NCBI RefSeq assembly: GCF_002556545.1
Contig: NZ_CP022685.1
Span: 3,822,001-3,886,000 of the forward strand
Length of the DNA stretch: 64,000 nucleotides
Origin: Streptomyces formicae
GTDB taxonomy: Bacteria; Actinomycetota; Actinomycetes; Streptomycetales; Streptomycetaceae
Reading direction: 5' to 3'
Positions 14,884 through 24,530 of this stretch are shown in pieces. The notes under the pieces are model-generated. The model searched no databases. It saw nothing but the letters and a program-made list of their open reading frames with translations, and was not told the origin of the DNA. The position numbers were made by a program, and so were the translations under genes. Every line of letters starts with the position of its first letter. Position 1 is the first letter of the stretch.

Positions 14884-15522
14884 TCAGATCCAGCCCAGCC
14901 GAGCCGCCGCCGCAGCCGCCTCGTGGCGGTTGCGCGCGCCCGTCTTCGTGATCGCTCGTGACAGGTAGTTGCGCACCGTGCCCGGAGACAGGGAGACGGT
15001 GGCCGCTATCTCGGCCACCGTCGTCGACTGTCGTGATACGCCCAGGACTTCGCATTCGCGCGGGGTGAGCGGACATCGTTCGGTGAGCAGGGCGCGGACG
15101 GACAGGTCCGGGTCGAGTACCCGCTCGCCCGCCATGACCCGCCTGAGGACGTCCCGCAGGCCCCTGATCGAGACGGTCTTCATGACGAAGGCGGACGTCC
15201 CCGCCGCCACCGCCCTGCGCAGCTGCGCGACGTCCCCCGCCGTGGTCAGGATGACGCTGCGCGCGCAGGGGCAGTGCCTGCGGAGCGCCGCCACCGTCTC
15301 CAGGGGCTTCTCGGTACGTTCCAGGTCGACCAGGACCACGTCCGGTGCCAGCCGGACGGCCTCGCGCACCACGTCCGTCCTGGCCTCGGCGTCGCCGACC
15401 AGGCGCAGCCCGGGCTCCTGTTGAAGAAGGCGCGTGAACGCCTTCCTGTCGAGCGTGTCGTCCTCCGTCACCAGCACGGTGATCTCACGGCGCCGGGTCC
15501 TCACAGCACTGTCGGTCTCCAC
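14884..15522 (-). CDS. Orphan NarL/FixJ-type response regulator
   Basis: 212 residues from a GTG at 15522 (ribosome site GGGGAGG); the frame is open further up, but the conserved part starts here. The receiver domain has ITVLVTEDDTLDRKAF (acidic pair), PDVVLVDLER (phospho-acceptor Asp) and FVMKT (Lys). The C-terminal LuxR HTH is LTPRECEVLGVSRQSTTVAEIAATVSLSPGTVRNYLSRAITKTGARNRHEA. No sensor kinase is adjacent. It is convergent with the end of the RiPP operon and could control it, or control the hut operon behind it; neither is shown. The +1 to +2 positions after the phospho-Asp lack the usual Met-Pro, so phosphorylation-independent control is possible. Confidence 0.88.
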   Translation of the reverse strand: METDSAVRTRRREITVLVTEDDTLDRKAFTRLLQQEPGLRLVGDAEARTDVVREAVRLAPDVVLVDLERTEKPLETVAALRRHCPCARSVILTTAGDVAQLRRAVAAGTSAFVMKTVSIRGLRDVLRRVMAGERVLDPDLSVRALLTERCPLTPRECEVLGVSRQSTTVAEIAATVSLSPGTVRNYLSRAITKTGARNRHEAAAAAARLGWI

Positions 15523-15656
15523 TCCTGCCTCCCCCGTAAGACATCCGCGGACCTCCACGGACATCCGTTCCAGGCTGCCACGCCTGGCCGGTTGTGCGCC
15601 CCATGCGATTCCGGCCAAGGGCCGTGGCCCCAGGCGCCCCAGAGCTCACTCCCGTG

Positions 15657-16829
15657 TCAGGCCACCGGCTCCCCGCGCCGCCACACGCGCGTCACCAGCG
15701 GCACGCCGGGACGGTAGGCGAGGTGCACGTGACTCGGGGCGTCGAGAAGGGCCAGGTCGGCGCGGGCGCCCACCGCGATCCGGCCGACGTCGTCGCGGCG
15801 CAGGGCCGCCGCGCCGCCCGCCGTGGCCGACCAGATCGCCTCGTCGGGGGTCATGCCCATGTCCCGTACGGCGAGGGCGATGCAGAAGGGGACCGAGGAG
15901 GTGAAGGACGAACCCGGGTTGCAGTCCGTGGAGAGCGCGACCGTGGCGCCCGCGTCGAGGAGGCGGCGGGCGTCCGGCCACTCGGCCCGGGTGGAGAACT
16001 CGGCGCCGGGGAGCAGGGTGGCCACCGTGTCGCCCTGCGCGAGGGCGTCGACGTCGGCGTCCGTCAGGTGCGTGCAGTGGTCCGCCGATGCCGCGTCCAG
16101 CTCCACCGCGAGCTGGACGCCAGGACCGTACGACAGCTGGTTCGCGTGGATGCGGGGGTGCAGGCCCTTCGCCTTGCCCGCCGTCAGGATCGCGCGGGCC
16201 TGGTCGCCGTCGAAGGCGCCCTTCTCGCAGAAGACGTCGATCCAGCGGGCGTGCGGGGCACAGGCGTCGAGCATCTCGCCCGTCACCAGCTCCACGTACG
16301 CCGCCGGGTCCTCCGCGTAGTCGGGGGAGACGATGTGCGCGCCGAGGTAGGTGACCTCGTCCGTGTGCGCCGACGCGATGCGCAGGGCCCGCGCCTCGTG
16401 CTCCGTCGTGAGGCCGTAGCCCGACTTCGTCTCGAACGTGGTCGTGCCCTGGCGCAGCGCCTCGGCGAGGTAGCGGACGACGTTGGCCTCGAGTTCCTCG
16501 TCGCTCGCCGCGCGCGTCGCCGCCACCGTCGTGCGGATGCCGCCCGCCGAGTAACTCCGGCCCGACATACGGGCGTTGAACTCCTGCGTGCGATCGCCCG
16601 CGAAGACCAGGTGGGAGTGGGAGTCGACGAAGCCGGGGATCACGGCCCGGTTCTCCGCGTCGTACGTCGTGTCGGCGGCGGGCGCCTTCGCGGCGGGGCC
16701 GACCCAGGCGACGTTCTCGCCGTCCAGGACGACGGCCGCGTCCGTCAGGAGGCCGATGGGGCTTCCGTCCCCCTGGGAGGGGTCGTTGGTGACGAGGCTG
16801 GCGATGTTGGTGATGAGGGTGGTGGGCAT
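15657..16829 (-). CDS. hutI: Imidazolonepropionase
   Basis: 390 residues from an ATG at 16829 preceded by AGAGGAAC. It is an amidohydrolase-fold enzyme with metal ligands in [17 protein letters not shown], substrate motifs [23 protein letters not shown] and [13 protein letters not shown], the [13 protein letters not shown] segment and [15 protein letters not shown]. The reaction opens imidazolonepropionate to N-formimidoyl-L-glutamate, the third step of histidine breakdown. It is the distal gene of the hut group, separated from hutF by a 251-bp repeat-containing gap, so it may be partly uncoupled from the upstream genes. Length and motifs are normal. Confidence 0.96.
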   Translation of the reverse strand: MPTTLITNIASLVTNDPSQGDGSPIGLLTDAAVVLDGENVAWVGPAAKAPAADTTYDAENRAVIPGFVDSHSHLVFAGDRTQEFNARMSGRSYSAGGIRTTVAATRAASDEELEANVVRYLAEALRQGTTTFETKSGYGLTTEHEARALRIASAHTDEVTYLGAHIVSPDYAEDPAAYVELVTGEMLDACAPHARWIDVFCEKGAFDGDQARAILTAGKAKGLHPRIHANQLSYGPGVQLAVELDAASADHCTHLTDADVDALAQGDTVATLLPGAEFSTRAEWPDARRLLDAGATVALSTDCNPGSSFTSSVPFCIALAVRDMGMTPDEAIWSATAGGAAALRRDDVGRIAVGARADLALLDAPSHVHLAYRPGVPLVTRVWRRGEPVA

Positions 16830-16950
16830 GGGTTCCTCTGCGGGTGGGTGGGGGCGGGCGTCTTGCCTCCGGCGGTTCTTTCCCCGATCCCGCCCCTTCC
16901 CGAAAACTTCCGGCTCCGCCGGACGGGGCTCGGTCGATCACCGGCTTCGC

Positions 16951-17051
16951 CGAGTTCGTCCTCAAGCGCCGGACGGGCTATGTGCCCTGCGGCACGGGGG
17001 GAAAATTCAGCCCCTCCGGCGTTTGAGGAGCGGGGTCCGGGGCGGAGCCCC
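16951..17051. repeat. Inverted intergenic repeat between hutF and hutI
   Basis: Two related copies face each other: TCCTCAAGCGCCGGACGGGC (from 16951) and GCCCCTCCGGCGTTTGAGGA (ending near 17030), which can pair into a long stem. The right part, 17008-17051, is repeated with one mismatch and opposite orientation at 19669-19712. The rest of the 16830-17080 gap is G+C-rich with no gene visible. The stem could attenuate hutF-hutI read-through. Confidence 0.7.
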
Positions 17052-17080
17052 GTGGCAGGGGCCGGGTCGCGCGGGTCGGG

Positions 17081-18448
17081 TTAGTCTCTGAGCGCCGCGA
17101 TCGCCTCCGCCAGCGCCGACGGCACGTCGGGGACCAGGGCGTGGACACCGCCGCGTACGACATGACGGCCCCCTGCCACCGTGTGGCGGACGTCCGCCGA
17201 CGTCCCGGCGAAGAGCACCGTCTCGGCGCCGAGGCGCGGGACGGGACCCGCCGTGCGGACCGAGTCCAGGGCGATGGTCGTGAGGTCGGCCAGAGCGCCC
17301 TGCTCGATGGCGCCCGCGTCGGGCCAGCCGAGGGCCGCGTGGCCGTCGGCGGAGGCCGCGCGCAGCAGGGCCGCCGCCGTCCAGTGGCCGCGCGTGTGCG
17401 AGCGGAGCCGCTCGTTCAGCTCCATCGCCCGCGCCTCTTCGAGCATGTCGATCACCGCGTGGCTGTCGCTGCCGAGCGAGAGCGGGCTGCCCGCCCGCTG
17501 GAGGCGGACGGCGGGGCCGATGCCGTCGGCCAGGTCGCGCTCGGTGGTGGGGCACATGCAGGTGCCCGTCGACGTGCCGCCGAGCAGCGCGATGTCCTCG
17601 TCCGTGAGGTGCGTGTTGTGGACGCCCGTGGTGCGCGCGCCGAGCACGCCGTGGTCGGCGAGCAGGCGCGTCGGGGTGCGGCCGTGGACGGCGAGGCACG
17701 CGTCGTTCTCCGCCGTCTGCTCGGAGAGGTGGACGTGGAGCGGGGCGCCGCGGGCCCCGGCCCACTCCGCCACCGTGCCCAACTGCCGCGCGGGGACCGC
17801 CCGTACGGAGTGGATCGCCGCGCCGATGCGCGCGTGGTCGCGGTCCTTGAGGAGCGAGGCCCGCTCCGCCCACGCCTGCGTCGTCCCGTCGGAGAAGCGG
17901 AGCTGATGGTGGTTGGGCTCCTTGCCGCGCTCCTCGTCGAGCAGGCCGGAGGCGACGTACGCCGTGTCCAGGAGCGTGATGCGCACGCCCGCGTCGGCGG
18001 CCGCCTGGATCAGCGCCTCGCCCATCGCGTTGGGATCGGCGTACGGCGTGCCGCCGGGGCCGTGGTGGAGGTAGTGGAACTCGCCGACCGTGGTGATGCC
18101 CGCGAGCGCCATCTCCGCGTACACCGCACGCGCGAGCGCGTGGTACGTCTCGGGCGTCAGCCGGTCCGCCACCGAGTACATGACCTCGCGCCACGTCCAG
18201 AAGGTGCCGGAGCCGACCTGGACCGTGCCGCGCAGGGCCCGGTGGAAGGCGTGCGAGTGGGCGTTCGCGAGGCCGGGCAGTGTCAGGCCGCGCAGCACCT
18301 CCGCACCCGGTGGGGGCGCCTCGGCGCCCGTGCGGACCGCCGTGATCCGGTCGCCGGTCACGTCCACCGCCACGCCCGGCTCGACATGGGTGCCGAGCCA
18401 GGCGTGCTCCAGCCAGTACGTGTCCGTCCGCTCCGTCGTCACCTGCAC
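17081..18448 (-). CDS. hutF: Formimidoylglutamate deiminase
   Basis: 455 residues from a GTG at 18448 (GGAAGGG six bases upstream; a second GTG is at 18442). The frame is open far upstream but is a shadow of the next gene there. Amidohydrolase motifs: LPGLANAHSHAFHRALRG, TTVGEFHYLHHGPGG, HVHLSEQTAENDAC, VHNTHLTDEDIALLGGTSTGTCMCPTTERDLADG and SLGSDSHAVIDMLEEAR. HutF converts N-formimidoyl-glutamate to N-formyl-glutamate and ammonia, the five-step histidine route that avoids formamide release. It overlaps the amidohydrolase gene by 10 bp. Together with that enzyme it takes the place of a one-step HutG formimidoylglutamase. Confidence 0.93.
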   Translation of the reverse strand: MQVTTERTDTYWLEHAWLGTHVEPGVAVDVTGDRITAVRTGAEAPPPGAEVLRGLTLPGLANAHSHAFHRALRGTVQVGSGTFWTWREVMYSVADRLTPETYHALARAVYAEMALAGITTVGEFHYLHHGPGGTPYADPNAMGEALIQAAADAGVRITLLDTAYVASGLLDEERGKEPNHHQLRFSDGTTQAWAERASLLKDRDHARIGAAIHSVRAVPARQLGTVAEWAGARGAPLHVHLSEQTAENDACLAVHGRTPTRLLADHGVLGARTTGVHNTHLTDEDIALLGGTSTGTCMCPTTERDLADGIGPAVRLQRAGSPLSLGSDSHAVIDMLEEARAMELNERLRSHTRGHWTAAALLRAASADGHAALGWPDAGAIEQGALADLTTIALDSVRTAGPVPRLGAETVLFAGTSADVRHTVAGGRHVVRGGVHALVPDVPSALAEAIAALRD

Positions 18449-19770
18449 GCCAGCCCTTCCAGTACGTCCGCCAGTGCGGTCACCCCGGCCAGGCAGTCGT
18501 CCTCCGCGGCGTGCTCGGCCGGGGAGTGCGAGACGCCCGTGGGGTTCCGTACGAACAGCATGGCGGTCGGGATCGAGCCGGACAAAATACCCGCGTCGTG
18601 TCCCGCGCCCGTGCCGAGCACGGGCAGCGGCCTGTCCGTGCCCGCGCCCAGGATCGCGCCCAGCTCGTCGCGGAGCGCGTGCTCGAACTCGATCACCGGC
18701 GTGAACGACTCGCGTACGACGTCGAGGTCGATGCCGTGCCGCTCCGCGTACTCGCGGGCCGCCTTCTCGATGCCGGTGACGACCGTGTCCAGGGACTCCT
18801 GGTCGGGGGCGCGCGAGTCCAGCCAGCCGCGGACGAGGGACGGGATCGCGTTGACGCCGTTCGGCTCGACGGAGATCTTGCCGAACGTGGCCACGGCGCC
18901 CGCGAGTTCGGCCTCGCGGCGGGCGGCGAGGACCGTCTCCGCGTAGCTCAGCATCGGGTCGCGGCGGTCCACGAGCCGGGTCGTGCCCGCGTGGTTGGCC
19001 TCGCCCCTGAAGTCGAAGCGCCAGCGGCCGTGCGGCCAGATCGCGGACGCGATGCCGACGGGGTCGCCCGACAGGTCGAGGGCGCGGCCCTGCTCGACGT
19101 GCAGCTCCACGAACGCGCCGATGCGGGCGAGGCGTTCGGGGTCGGCGCCGATGCCGTACGGGTCGTAGCCCGCCGCCTCCATCGCCTGCGGCAGCGTCAC
19201 GCCGTCGCCGTCGCGGAGTTTGTGCGCGGCCTCGATGGTGAGCTGTCCTGCGGCGAGGCGTGAGCCGACGCAGGCCAGGCCGAAGCGGGCGCCCTCCTCG
19301 TCGCCGAAGTTGACCAGCGCGAGGGGCCTGGTGAACTCCACTCCCCTGTGGCGGAGTTCGTCGAGCGCGGCGAAGGAGGAGACGACGCCGAGGGGGCCGT
19401 CGAAGGCGCCGCCGTCGGGGACGGAGTCCAGGTGGGATCCGGTGACGACGGCGTCCCCCTGGCGCGGGTCGCCGAGCCAGGCCCACTGGTTGCCGTTGCG
19501 GTCCAGTTCGTAGGTGAGGCCCCGGGTGTCCGCCTGTGCCTTGAACCACGCCCGGCAGTCGGCGTCGGCGCCGGTCCACGCGTAGCGGCGGTAGCCGTTT
19601 GAACCGGTGTCCCTGCCGATGGGCTTGAGGTCGCGCCACATCTCCTGGAACGAGGGGGCCGATGTCGCGGGGCTCTGCCCCGGACCCCGCTCCTCAAACG
19701 CCGGAGGGGCTGGATTACCGGCCCCCGGAGCCGCTGAATTCCCGGCCGCCCGAGAGGCTGGATTACTCAC
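18439..19770 (-). CDS. M20-family amidohydrolase (allantoate / N-carbamoyl-amino acid hydrolase type) of the hut operon
   Basis: 443 residues from a GTG at 19770 overlapping the hutU stop. The conserved part begins at [29 protein letters not shown] (residue 44) and has the M20 metal motifs [46 protein letters not shown] and [11 protein letters not shown]. Family members hydrolyse allantoate, N-carbamoyl-L-amino acids or ureido compounds. In this operon N-formyl-L-glutamate produced by HutF is the likely substrate. The first 43 residues have no counterpart in the family as I know it. They are encoded partly by a 44-bp intergenic repeat (19669-19712), apparently captured into the reading frame. 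Confidence 0.85.
   Translation of the reverse strand: MSNPASRAAGNSAAPGAGNPAPPAFEERGPGQSPATSAPSFQEMWRDLKPIGRDTGSNGYRRYAWTGADADCRAWFKAQADTRGLTYELDRNGNQWAWLGDPRQGDAVVTGSHLDSVPDGGAFDGPLGVVSSFAALDELRHRGVEFTRPLALVNFGDEEGARFGLACVGSRLAAGQLTIEAAHKLRDGDGVTLPQAMEAAGYDPYGIGADPERLARIGAFVELHVEQGRALDLSGDPVGIASAIWPHGRWRFDFRGEANHAGTTRLVDRRDPMLSYAETVLAARREAELAGAVATFGKISVEPNGVNAIPSLVRGWLDSRAPDQESLDTVVTGIEKAAREYAERHGIDLDVVRESFTPVIEFEHALRDELGAILGAGTDRPLPVLGTGAGHDAGILSGSIPTAMLFVRNPTGVSHSPAEHAAEDDCLAGVTALADVLEGLACR
19669..19712. repeat. Copy of a 44-bp intergenic repeat inside coding sequence
   Basis: This 44-bp block is the reverse complement of 17008-17051 with a single difference. Here it lies inside the 5' end of the M20 amidohydrolase gene and encodes residues about 20-34 ([14 protein letters not shown]) without breaking the frame. 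Confidence 0.8.
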
Positions 19771-21425
19771 TCGCCCTCCCGCATGGGAACCCGCACGCCA
19801 CGCTCGTCAGCCACGCGCTCCGCGATGTCGTACCCCGCGTCCACGTGCCGGATCACGCCCATGCCCGGGTCGTTGGTGAGGACGCGGCGGATCTTCTCGC
19901 CCGCGAGCGCCGTGCCGTCGGCCACCGAGACCTGGCCCGCGTGGATCGAGCGGCCCATGCCGACGCCGCCGCCGTGGTGGAGGGAGACCCAGGAGGCGCC
20001 GGACGCGACGTTCACCATGGCGTTCAGGAGGGGCCAGTCGGCGATCGCGTCGGAGCCGTCGAGCATGCCCTCCGTCTCGCGGTAGGGGGAGGCCACCGAG
20101 CCGCAGTCCAGGTGGTCGCGGCCGATGGCGAGGGGCGCGGCGAGCGTGCCGTTGCCGACCATGTCGTTGAACATGTCGCCCGCCTTGTCGCGCTCGCCCT
20201 GGCCGAGCCAGCAGATGCGCGCGGGGAGGCCCTGGAAGTGGACGCGCTCGCCCGCCATCTTGATCCAGCGGTGGAGGGACTCGTTCTCGGGGAAGAGGTC
20301 GAGGAGCGCCTTGTCCGTCTTGTGGATGTCGGACGCCTCGCCGGAGAGCGCCGCCCAGCGGAACGGGCCCTTGCCCTCGCAGAAGAGCGGGCGGATGTAG
20401 GCGGGCACGAAGCCGGGGAACGCGAACGCGCGGTCGTAGCCCGCGAGTTGGGCCTCGCCGCGGATCGAGTTGCCGTAGTCGAAGACCTCGGCGCCCGCGT
20501 CCATGAAGCCGACCATCGCCTCGACGTGGCGCGCCATGGACTCGCGGGCGCGGGTGGTGAAGCCCGCCGGGTCCTTGGTCGCGAGCGTCTCCATGTCGTC
20601 GAAGTCGACGCCGACGGGGAGGTACGCGAGCGGGTCGTGGGCCGAGGTCTGGTCGGTCACGATGTCGATGGGCGCGCCCTCGGCCAGCATCTGCGGCAGC
20701 AGCTCCGCCGCGTTGCCGAGGAGGCCGATGGAGAGCGGGCGGCGGGCGTCGCGGGCCTCGGTGGCCAGCTGGAGGGCGTGGGCCAGGCTGTCGGCCCGCA
20801 CGTCCAGGTACTTGTGCTCGATGCGGCGCTCGATGGCGCGCGGGTCGACGTCGATACAGATGGCGACGCCGTCGTTCATCGTCACGGCGAGCGGCTGGGC
20901 GCCGCCCATGCCGCCGAGTCCGGCGGTGAGGGTGATCGTCCCCGCGAGGGTGCCGTTGAACCGCTTGGCGGCGACCGCGGCGAACGTCTCGTACGTGCCC
21001 TGGAGGATGCCCTGCGTGCCGATGTAGATCCAGGAGCCCGCGGTCATCTGGCCGTACATGGTGAGGCCGAGCTGCTCCAGGCGGCGGAACTCCTCCCAGT
21101 TCGCCCAGTCGCCGACCAGGTTGGAGTTGGCGATCAGGACGCGCGGGGCCCACTCGTGGGTCTGCATCACGCCGACCGGGCGGCCGGACTGGACGAGCAT
21201 CGTCTCGTCCTGCTTGAGGGTCTTCAGCGTGCGCACCATCGCGTCGAAGGAGCGCCAGTCGCGGGCCGCCTTGCCGGTGCCGCCGTAGACGACGAGCTTG
21301 TCGGGGTGCTCGGCGACCTCGGGGTCGAGGTTGTTCTGGAGCATGCGGAGGGCGGCTTCCTGCTGCCATCCCAGGGCGCTCAGTTCAGTGCCGCGAGGTG
21401 CCCGAACGGGGCGGGGTCCTGACAT
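19767..21425 (-). CDS. hutU: Urocanate hydratase
   Basis: 552 residues from an ATG at 21425, eight bases after TAGGAGG; an upstream in-frame ATG-like start at 21443 lacks a ribosome site. Urocanase motifs are all present: [32 protein letters not shown], the NAD-binding [68 protein letters not shown] and the C-terminal [18 protein letters not shown]. It converts urocanate to imidazolonepropionate with tightly bound NAD+. It is the first gene of the hut group and sits behind the regulatory region 21449-21495. Confidence 0.97.
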   Translation of the reverse strand: MSGPRPVRAPRGTELSALGWQQEAALRMLQNNLDPEVAEHPDKLVVYGGTGKAARDWRSFDAMVRTLKTLKQDETMLVQSGRPVGVMQTHEWAPRVLIANSNLVGDWANWEEFRRLEQLGLTMYGQMTAGSWIYIGTQGILQGTYETFAAVAAKRFNGTLAGTITLTAGLGGMGGAQPLAVTMNDGVAICIDVDPRAIERRIEHKYLDVRADSLAHALQLATEARDARRPLSIGLLGNAAELLPQMLAEGAPIDIVTDQTSAHDPLAYLPVGVDFDDMETLATKDPAGFTTRARESMARHVEAMVGFMDAGAEVFDYGNSIRGEAQLAGYDRAFAFPGFVPAYIRPLFCEGKGPFRWAALSGEASDIHKTDKALLDLFPENESLHRWIKMAGERVHFQGLPARICWLGQGERDKAGDMFNDMVGNGTLAAPLAIGRDHLDCGSVASPYRETEGMLDGSDAIADWPLLNAMVNVASGASWVSLHHGGGVGMGRSIHAGQVSVADGTALAGEKIRRVLTNDPGMGVIRHVDAGYDIAERVADERGVRVPMREGE

Positions 21426-21448
21426 GGCGGTGCCTCCTAGCATGCGAC

Positions 21449-21495
21449 TGTGACCTTGATATTCACATCCTGATGGCCTGAATAGAGCTAGTCAA
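21449..21495 (-). promoter_or_regulatory. Candidate hutU promoter with overlapping dyad
   Basis: On the minus strand TTGACT (21495-21490), an 18-bp spacer and AGGATG (21471-21466) make a plausible promoter for hutU. Overlapping the -10 and expected start is the dyad TGTGA-N9-TCACA (21449-21467), and near the -35 a weaker GCTA-N5-TAGC. A repressor bound at the dyad would block the promoter, fitting substrate-induced hut control. Sequence-based guess only. Confidence 0.45.
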
Positions 21496-21555
21496 TAGCG
21501 AACGAATGCACGAGTACGCCAGCGGTGCCCCGCCCCGGATGATTGGCTGGATCAC

Positions 21556-22938
21556 ATGGGCCACGACGAGGAACACGACCAGGAAAAGACTCAGGACCTG
21601 CGCGGGAGCGGCGACAGCGCCACCCGCCGCGACCAGGCCGTCCGCGCCGCCGTCGAACAGGGCGTCGTGGGGCCCGCCGCCCCCGTCGTCGGCCTCCTCG
21701 ACGTCACCGGCATCCGCGCGGCCGCCGCCGAGCTGCGCGCCGCCTTCGACGCCGTCGTCGAGCCCGGCACCCCCGTCCTGCACGCCTTCGCGGTCAAGGC
21801 CGCCCCGCTGGTCCCCGTGCTCAGGCTGCTGCGCTCGGCGGGCATCGGCGCCGAGGTGGCGAGCCCCGGCGAGCTCGGCATCGCCAGGGCCGCGGGCATC
21901 GCGCCCTCGGACACCGTCCTCGACTCCCCCGCCAAGACCCCCGCCGAACTGCGCCAGGCCCTCGCGCTCGGCATCGCCGTGAACGCGGACAACCCGCAGG
22001 AGCTGGCCCGCATCGACACGCTCGTCCAGTCGGCGCCGACCGGATCGCCCGTCGGCCTGCGGATCAACCCGCAGATCGGCGGCGGCTCGATCGGCGCGGT
22101 GTCGACGGCGACGGCCACCTCCAAGTTCGGGGTGCCGCTCTGCGACCCCGGCGCCCGCGACTGGCTGCTCCAGGCCTACCTCGACCGGCCGTGGCTGACC
22201 CGCCTGCACGCGCACTCCGGGTCGCAGGGCATGACCCTCGAAATGATGGTGCGGGGCGTCACCGCGACGTACGAACTGGCCGAGGAGATCAACGAACGCG
22301 CCGGGCGACGCCAGATCGACACCATCGACATCGGCGGCGGACTCCCCGTCAACTTCTCCTCGGACGAGGTGAGTCCGACCCACGCGCAGTACGCGCGCCG
22401 CCTCAAGGCCCGCGTGCCGGGACTGCTCGACGGTCGCTACGGACTGGTCACCGAGTTCGGCCGCTCGCTGCTCGCCAAGCAGGGCACGCTCCTCGCCCGC
22501 GTCGAGTACGTGAAGAAGGCGGGCGGCCGCCCGATCGCGCTGACGCACGCGGGCGTGCAGGTGGCGACGCGGACCGTGTACGCGCCCGCGTCGTGGCCGC
22601 TGCGGATCGCCGCCTACGACCCGAAGGGCAGGCCGAGGACCGGTCCCGCCGTCGGCCAGGACGTGGCGGGCCCGGCCTGCTTCGCGGGCGACCTGCTCGC
22701 CGAGAACCGCCCGCTGCCCCTGCTCGAACAGGGCGACTACGTAGCGGCGTTGGACACCGGCGCCTACTACTTCGCGCACCACTACTCGTACAACAGCCTG
22801 GCCAGGCCCGGGATCTACGGCTTCTCGTCGTACGCCGACGAGGTGCGCTTCGCCGCGGTGCGCGAGCCGCAGACGCTCGACGAGATCGTGGCGGAGGCGG
22901 GCGGCGGCGCGGAGCGGGACGCGCTGCGCCACCTCTGA
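21556..22938 (+). CDS. Fold-type III PLP decarboxylase (diaminopimelate/ornithine decarboxylase family)
   Basis: 460 residues from an ATG at 21556. The PLP lysine is in [29 protein letters not shown]; further family motifs are [58 protein letters not shown] and [35 protein letters not shown]. The specificity helix region and the GPACFAGD site differ from the CESGD of classical LysA, so the substrate need not be meso-diaminopimelate. It lies divergently from hutU and upstream of an amino acid permease, which suggests catabolic or amine-forming decarboxylation of an imported amino acid. A second LysA for the cell would be expected elsewhere. Confidence 0.88.
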   Translation: MGHDEEHDQEKTQDLRGSGDSATRRDQAVRAAVEQGVVGPAAPVVGLLDVTGIRAAAAELRAAFDAVVEPGTPVLHAFAVKAAPLVPVLRLLRSAGIGAEVASPGELGIARAAGIAPSDTVLDSPAKTPAELRQALALGIAVNADNPQELARIDTLVQSAPTGSPVGLRINPQIGGGSIGAVSTATATSKFGVPLCDPGARDWLLQAYLDRPWLTRLHAHSGSQGMTLEMMVRGVTATYELAEEINERAGRRQIDTIDIGGGLPVNFSSDEVSPTHAQYARRLKARVPGLLDGRYGLVTEFGRSLLAKQGTLLARVEYVKKAGGRPIALTHAGVQVATRTVYAPASWPLRIAAYDPKGRPRTGPAVGQDVAGPACFAGDLLAENRPLPLLEQGDYVAALDTGAYYFAHHYSYNSLARPGIYGFSSYADEVRFAAVREPQTLDEIVAEAGGGAERDALRHL

Positions 22939-23019
22939 GCTTCCTCAACTCGCGCATGGTGACGTGGATCACGGGCAGACCCACCCTCCAGATCCGCATC
23001 GGTTCCGGGGGAGGCACCT

Positions 23020-24384
23020 GTGACGACATCGGACACGTCCACCACCGCACCACAGCCCGCCGAGGAAGGCGGGCTGCACCGCGCCATCGGCCCCAAGCTG
23101 CTCATCCTCTTCGTGATCGGCGACATCCTCGGCACCGGCATCTACGCCACCACGGGCAAGGTCGCGGGGAAGGTCGGCGGCGCGCTGTGGCTGCCGTTCG
23201 CGATCGGCTTCGTCGTGGCGTTCCTGACGGCCGCCTCGTACGTCGAACTGGTCGGCAAGTACCCGAAGGCGGCGGGTGCCGCGCTCTACACCCAGAAGGC
23301 GTTCAAGGCGCCGTTCCTCACCTTCATCATCGCCTTCATGGTGATGTGCTCGGGGCTCTCGTCGGCGAGCGCGGCGGCCCGCGCGTTCAGCGGCGACTAC
23401 CTCGGCGAGCTGACCGGCGACGCGCTGCCGCCGACCCTGATCGCGATCACCTTCATCGTGCTGCTCGCCGCCCTGAACATGCGCGGCGTCTCGGAGTCGG
23501 TGAAGGCGAACGTGGTCCTCACGCTCGTCGAGCTGACGGGCCTCGTCATCATCCTGGGGATCGGCGCGTACGCCGTCCTGACCGGTGACGGCGAACCGGC
23601 CAGGCTCACCGAGTTCGAGGCGAACGGCACGGGATACGCCCTGATGACCGGAGTGTTGGGGGCCACCGCCCTCGGCTTCTTCGCCTTCGTCGGCTTCGAG
23701 GACTCGGTCAACATGGCCGAGGAGACCAAGGATCCGGTGCGCACCTTCCCGCGCGCGATCTTCATCGGCGTCGCGGTGACGGGCACGATCTACGTCCTGG
23801 TCGCGCTGGTCTCCTCCCTCCTGGTCGACTACAAGACCCTGGAGGGATCGAGCGGCCCGCTGCTCGAAGTGGTGAAGGCGGGCGGCGTCGACTTCCCGCA
23901 CAAACTCTTCGCCCTGATCGCCCTGTTCGCGGTCACCAACTCGGCGCTGATCAACATCATGATGGCCTCGCGGCTCTGCTACGGCATGGCCAACGAGCGC
24001 ATCCTGCCGCGCGCCATGGGCCGCGTCCTCTCCCGGCGCCGCACCCCGGTGGTCGGCATCGTCTTCGTCTCGCTGCTCGCCATCGGCCTGGTCTCCACGG
24101 GCGAGATCGAGGGCCTCGGCGACACCACGGCGTTCCTGCTCCTGTGCGTGTTCGCGGTGGTCAACGTGGCGGTCCTGGTCCTGCGCCGCGACCCGGTCGA
24201 GCACAAGCACTTCCGCACCCCGACGGTCCTTCCGGTCCTCGGAGCGCTCACCGCGCTGATCCTGGCGAGCCCCCTGGCCGACCGGCCGGCCGAGGTCTAC
24301 GTCCGGGCGGGCGTGCTGATCGCCATCGGGGTCGGCCTCTGGGCGGTCAACAAGGCGGTCATGAAGGCGCGCGGCGAGGACTGA
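23020..24384 (+). CDS. APC-family amino acid permease
   Basis: 454 residues from a GTG at 23020 behind GGGGGAGG. It opens with GLHRAIGPKLLILFVIGDILGTGIYATTGKVAGKVGGALWLPF, the TM1/TM2 signature of the amino acid-polyamine-organocation family. It has about twelve hydrophobic segments and the FFAFVGFEDSVNMAEETKDPVRTFPRAI motif of TM6-7 with its conserved Glu. It is 81 bp downstream of the PLP decarboxylase and in the same direction, so the pair may import and decarboxylate an amino acid or exchange substrate for amine. Substrate unknown. Confidence 0.9.
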   Translation: MTTSDTSTTAPQPAEEGGLHRAIGPKLLILFVIGDILGTGIYATTGKVAGKVGGALWLPFAIGFVVAFLTAASYVELVGKYPKAAGAALYTQKAFKAPFLTFIIAFMVMCSGLSSASAAARAFSGDYLGELTGDALPPTLIAITFIVLLAALNMRGVSESVKANVVLTLVELTGLVIILGIGAYAVLTGDGEPARLTEFEANGTGYALMTGVLGATALGFFAFVGFEDSVNMAEETKDPVRTFPRAIFIGVAVTGTIYVLVALVSSLLVDYKTLEGSSGPLLEVVKAGGVDFPHKLFALIALFAVTNSALINIMMASRLCYGMANERILPRAMGRVLSRRRTPVVGIVFVSLLAIGLVSTGEIEGLGDTTAFLLLCVFAVVNVAVLVLRRDPVEHKHFRTPTVLPVLGALTALILASPLADRPAEVYVRAGVLIAIGVGLWAVNKAVMKARGED

Positions 24385-24447
24385 GCACTCGATCGCTTGC
24401 CCGATGGATCCGGTCATTCGCGGGCCGTCCCGGATGCTCTCGTGAAC

Positions 24448-24488
24448 CGATCCCGTCGGGATCGGGCATGTTCCCCCGGGAAATGCCC
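24448..24488. promoter_or_regulatory. Two adjacent palindromes after the permease gene
   Basis: CGATCCCG-T-CGGGATCG (24448-24464) is followed directly by GGGCAT-g-TTCCC-cc-GGGAA-ATGCCC (24464-24488). They could end the permease transcript, but there is no T-run. They may instead belong to the control region of the roadblock operon 112 bp downstream. Confidence 0.5.
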
Positions 24489-24530
24489 ATTCCTCACGGA
24501 ACCGGGGTTCCGCTGCGTACTTTCCTCCCA

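Noticed and set aside
17081..19639. 852-codon continuous frame joining hutF with upstream sequence
   Set aside because: The upper part is a shadow frame within the M20 amidohydrolase gene, which has the correct codon pattern and motifs; hutF proper starts at 18448.
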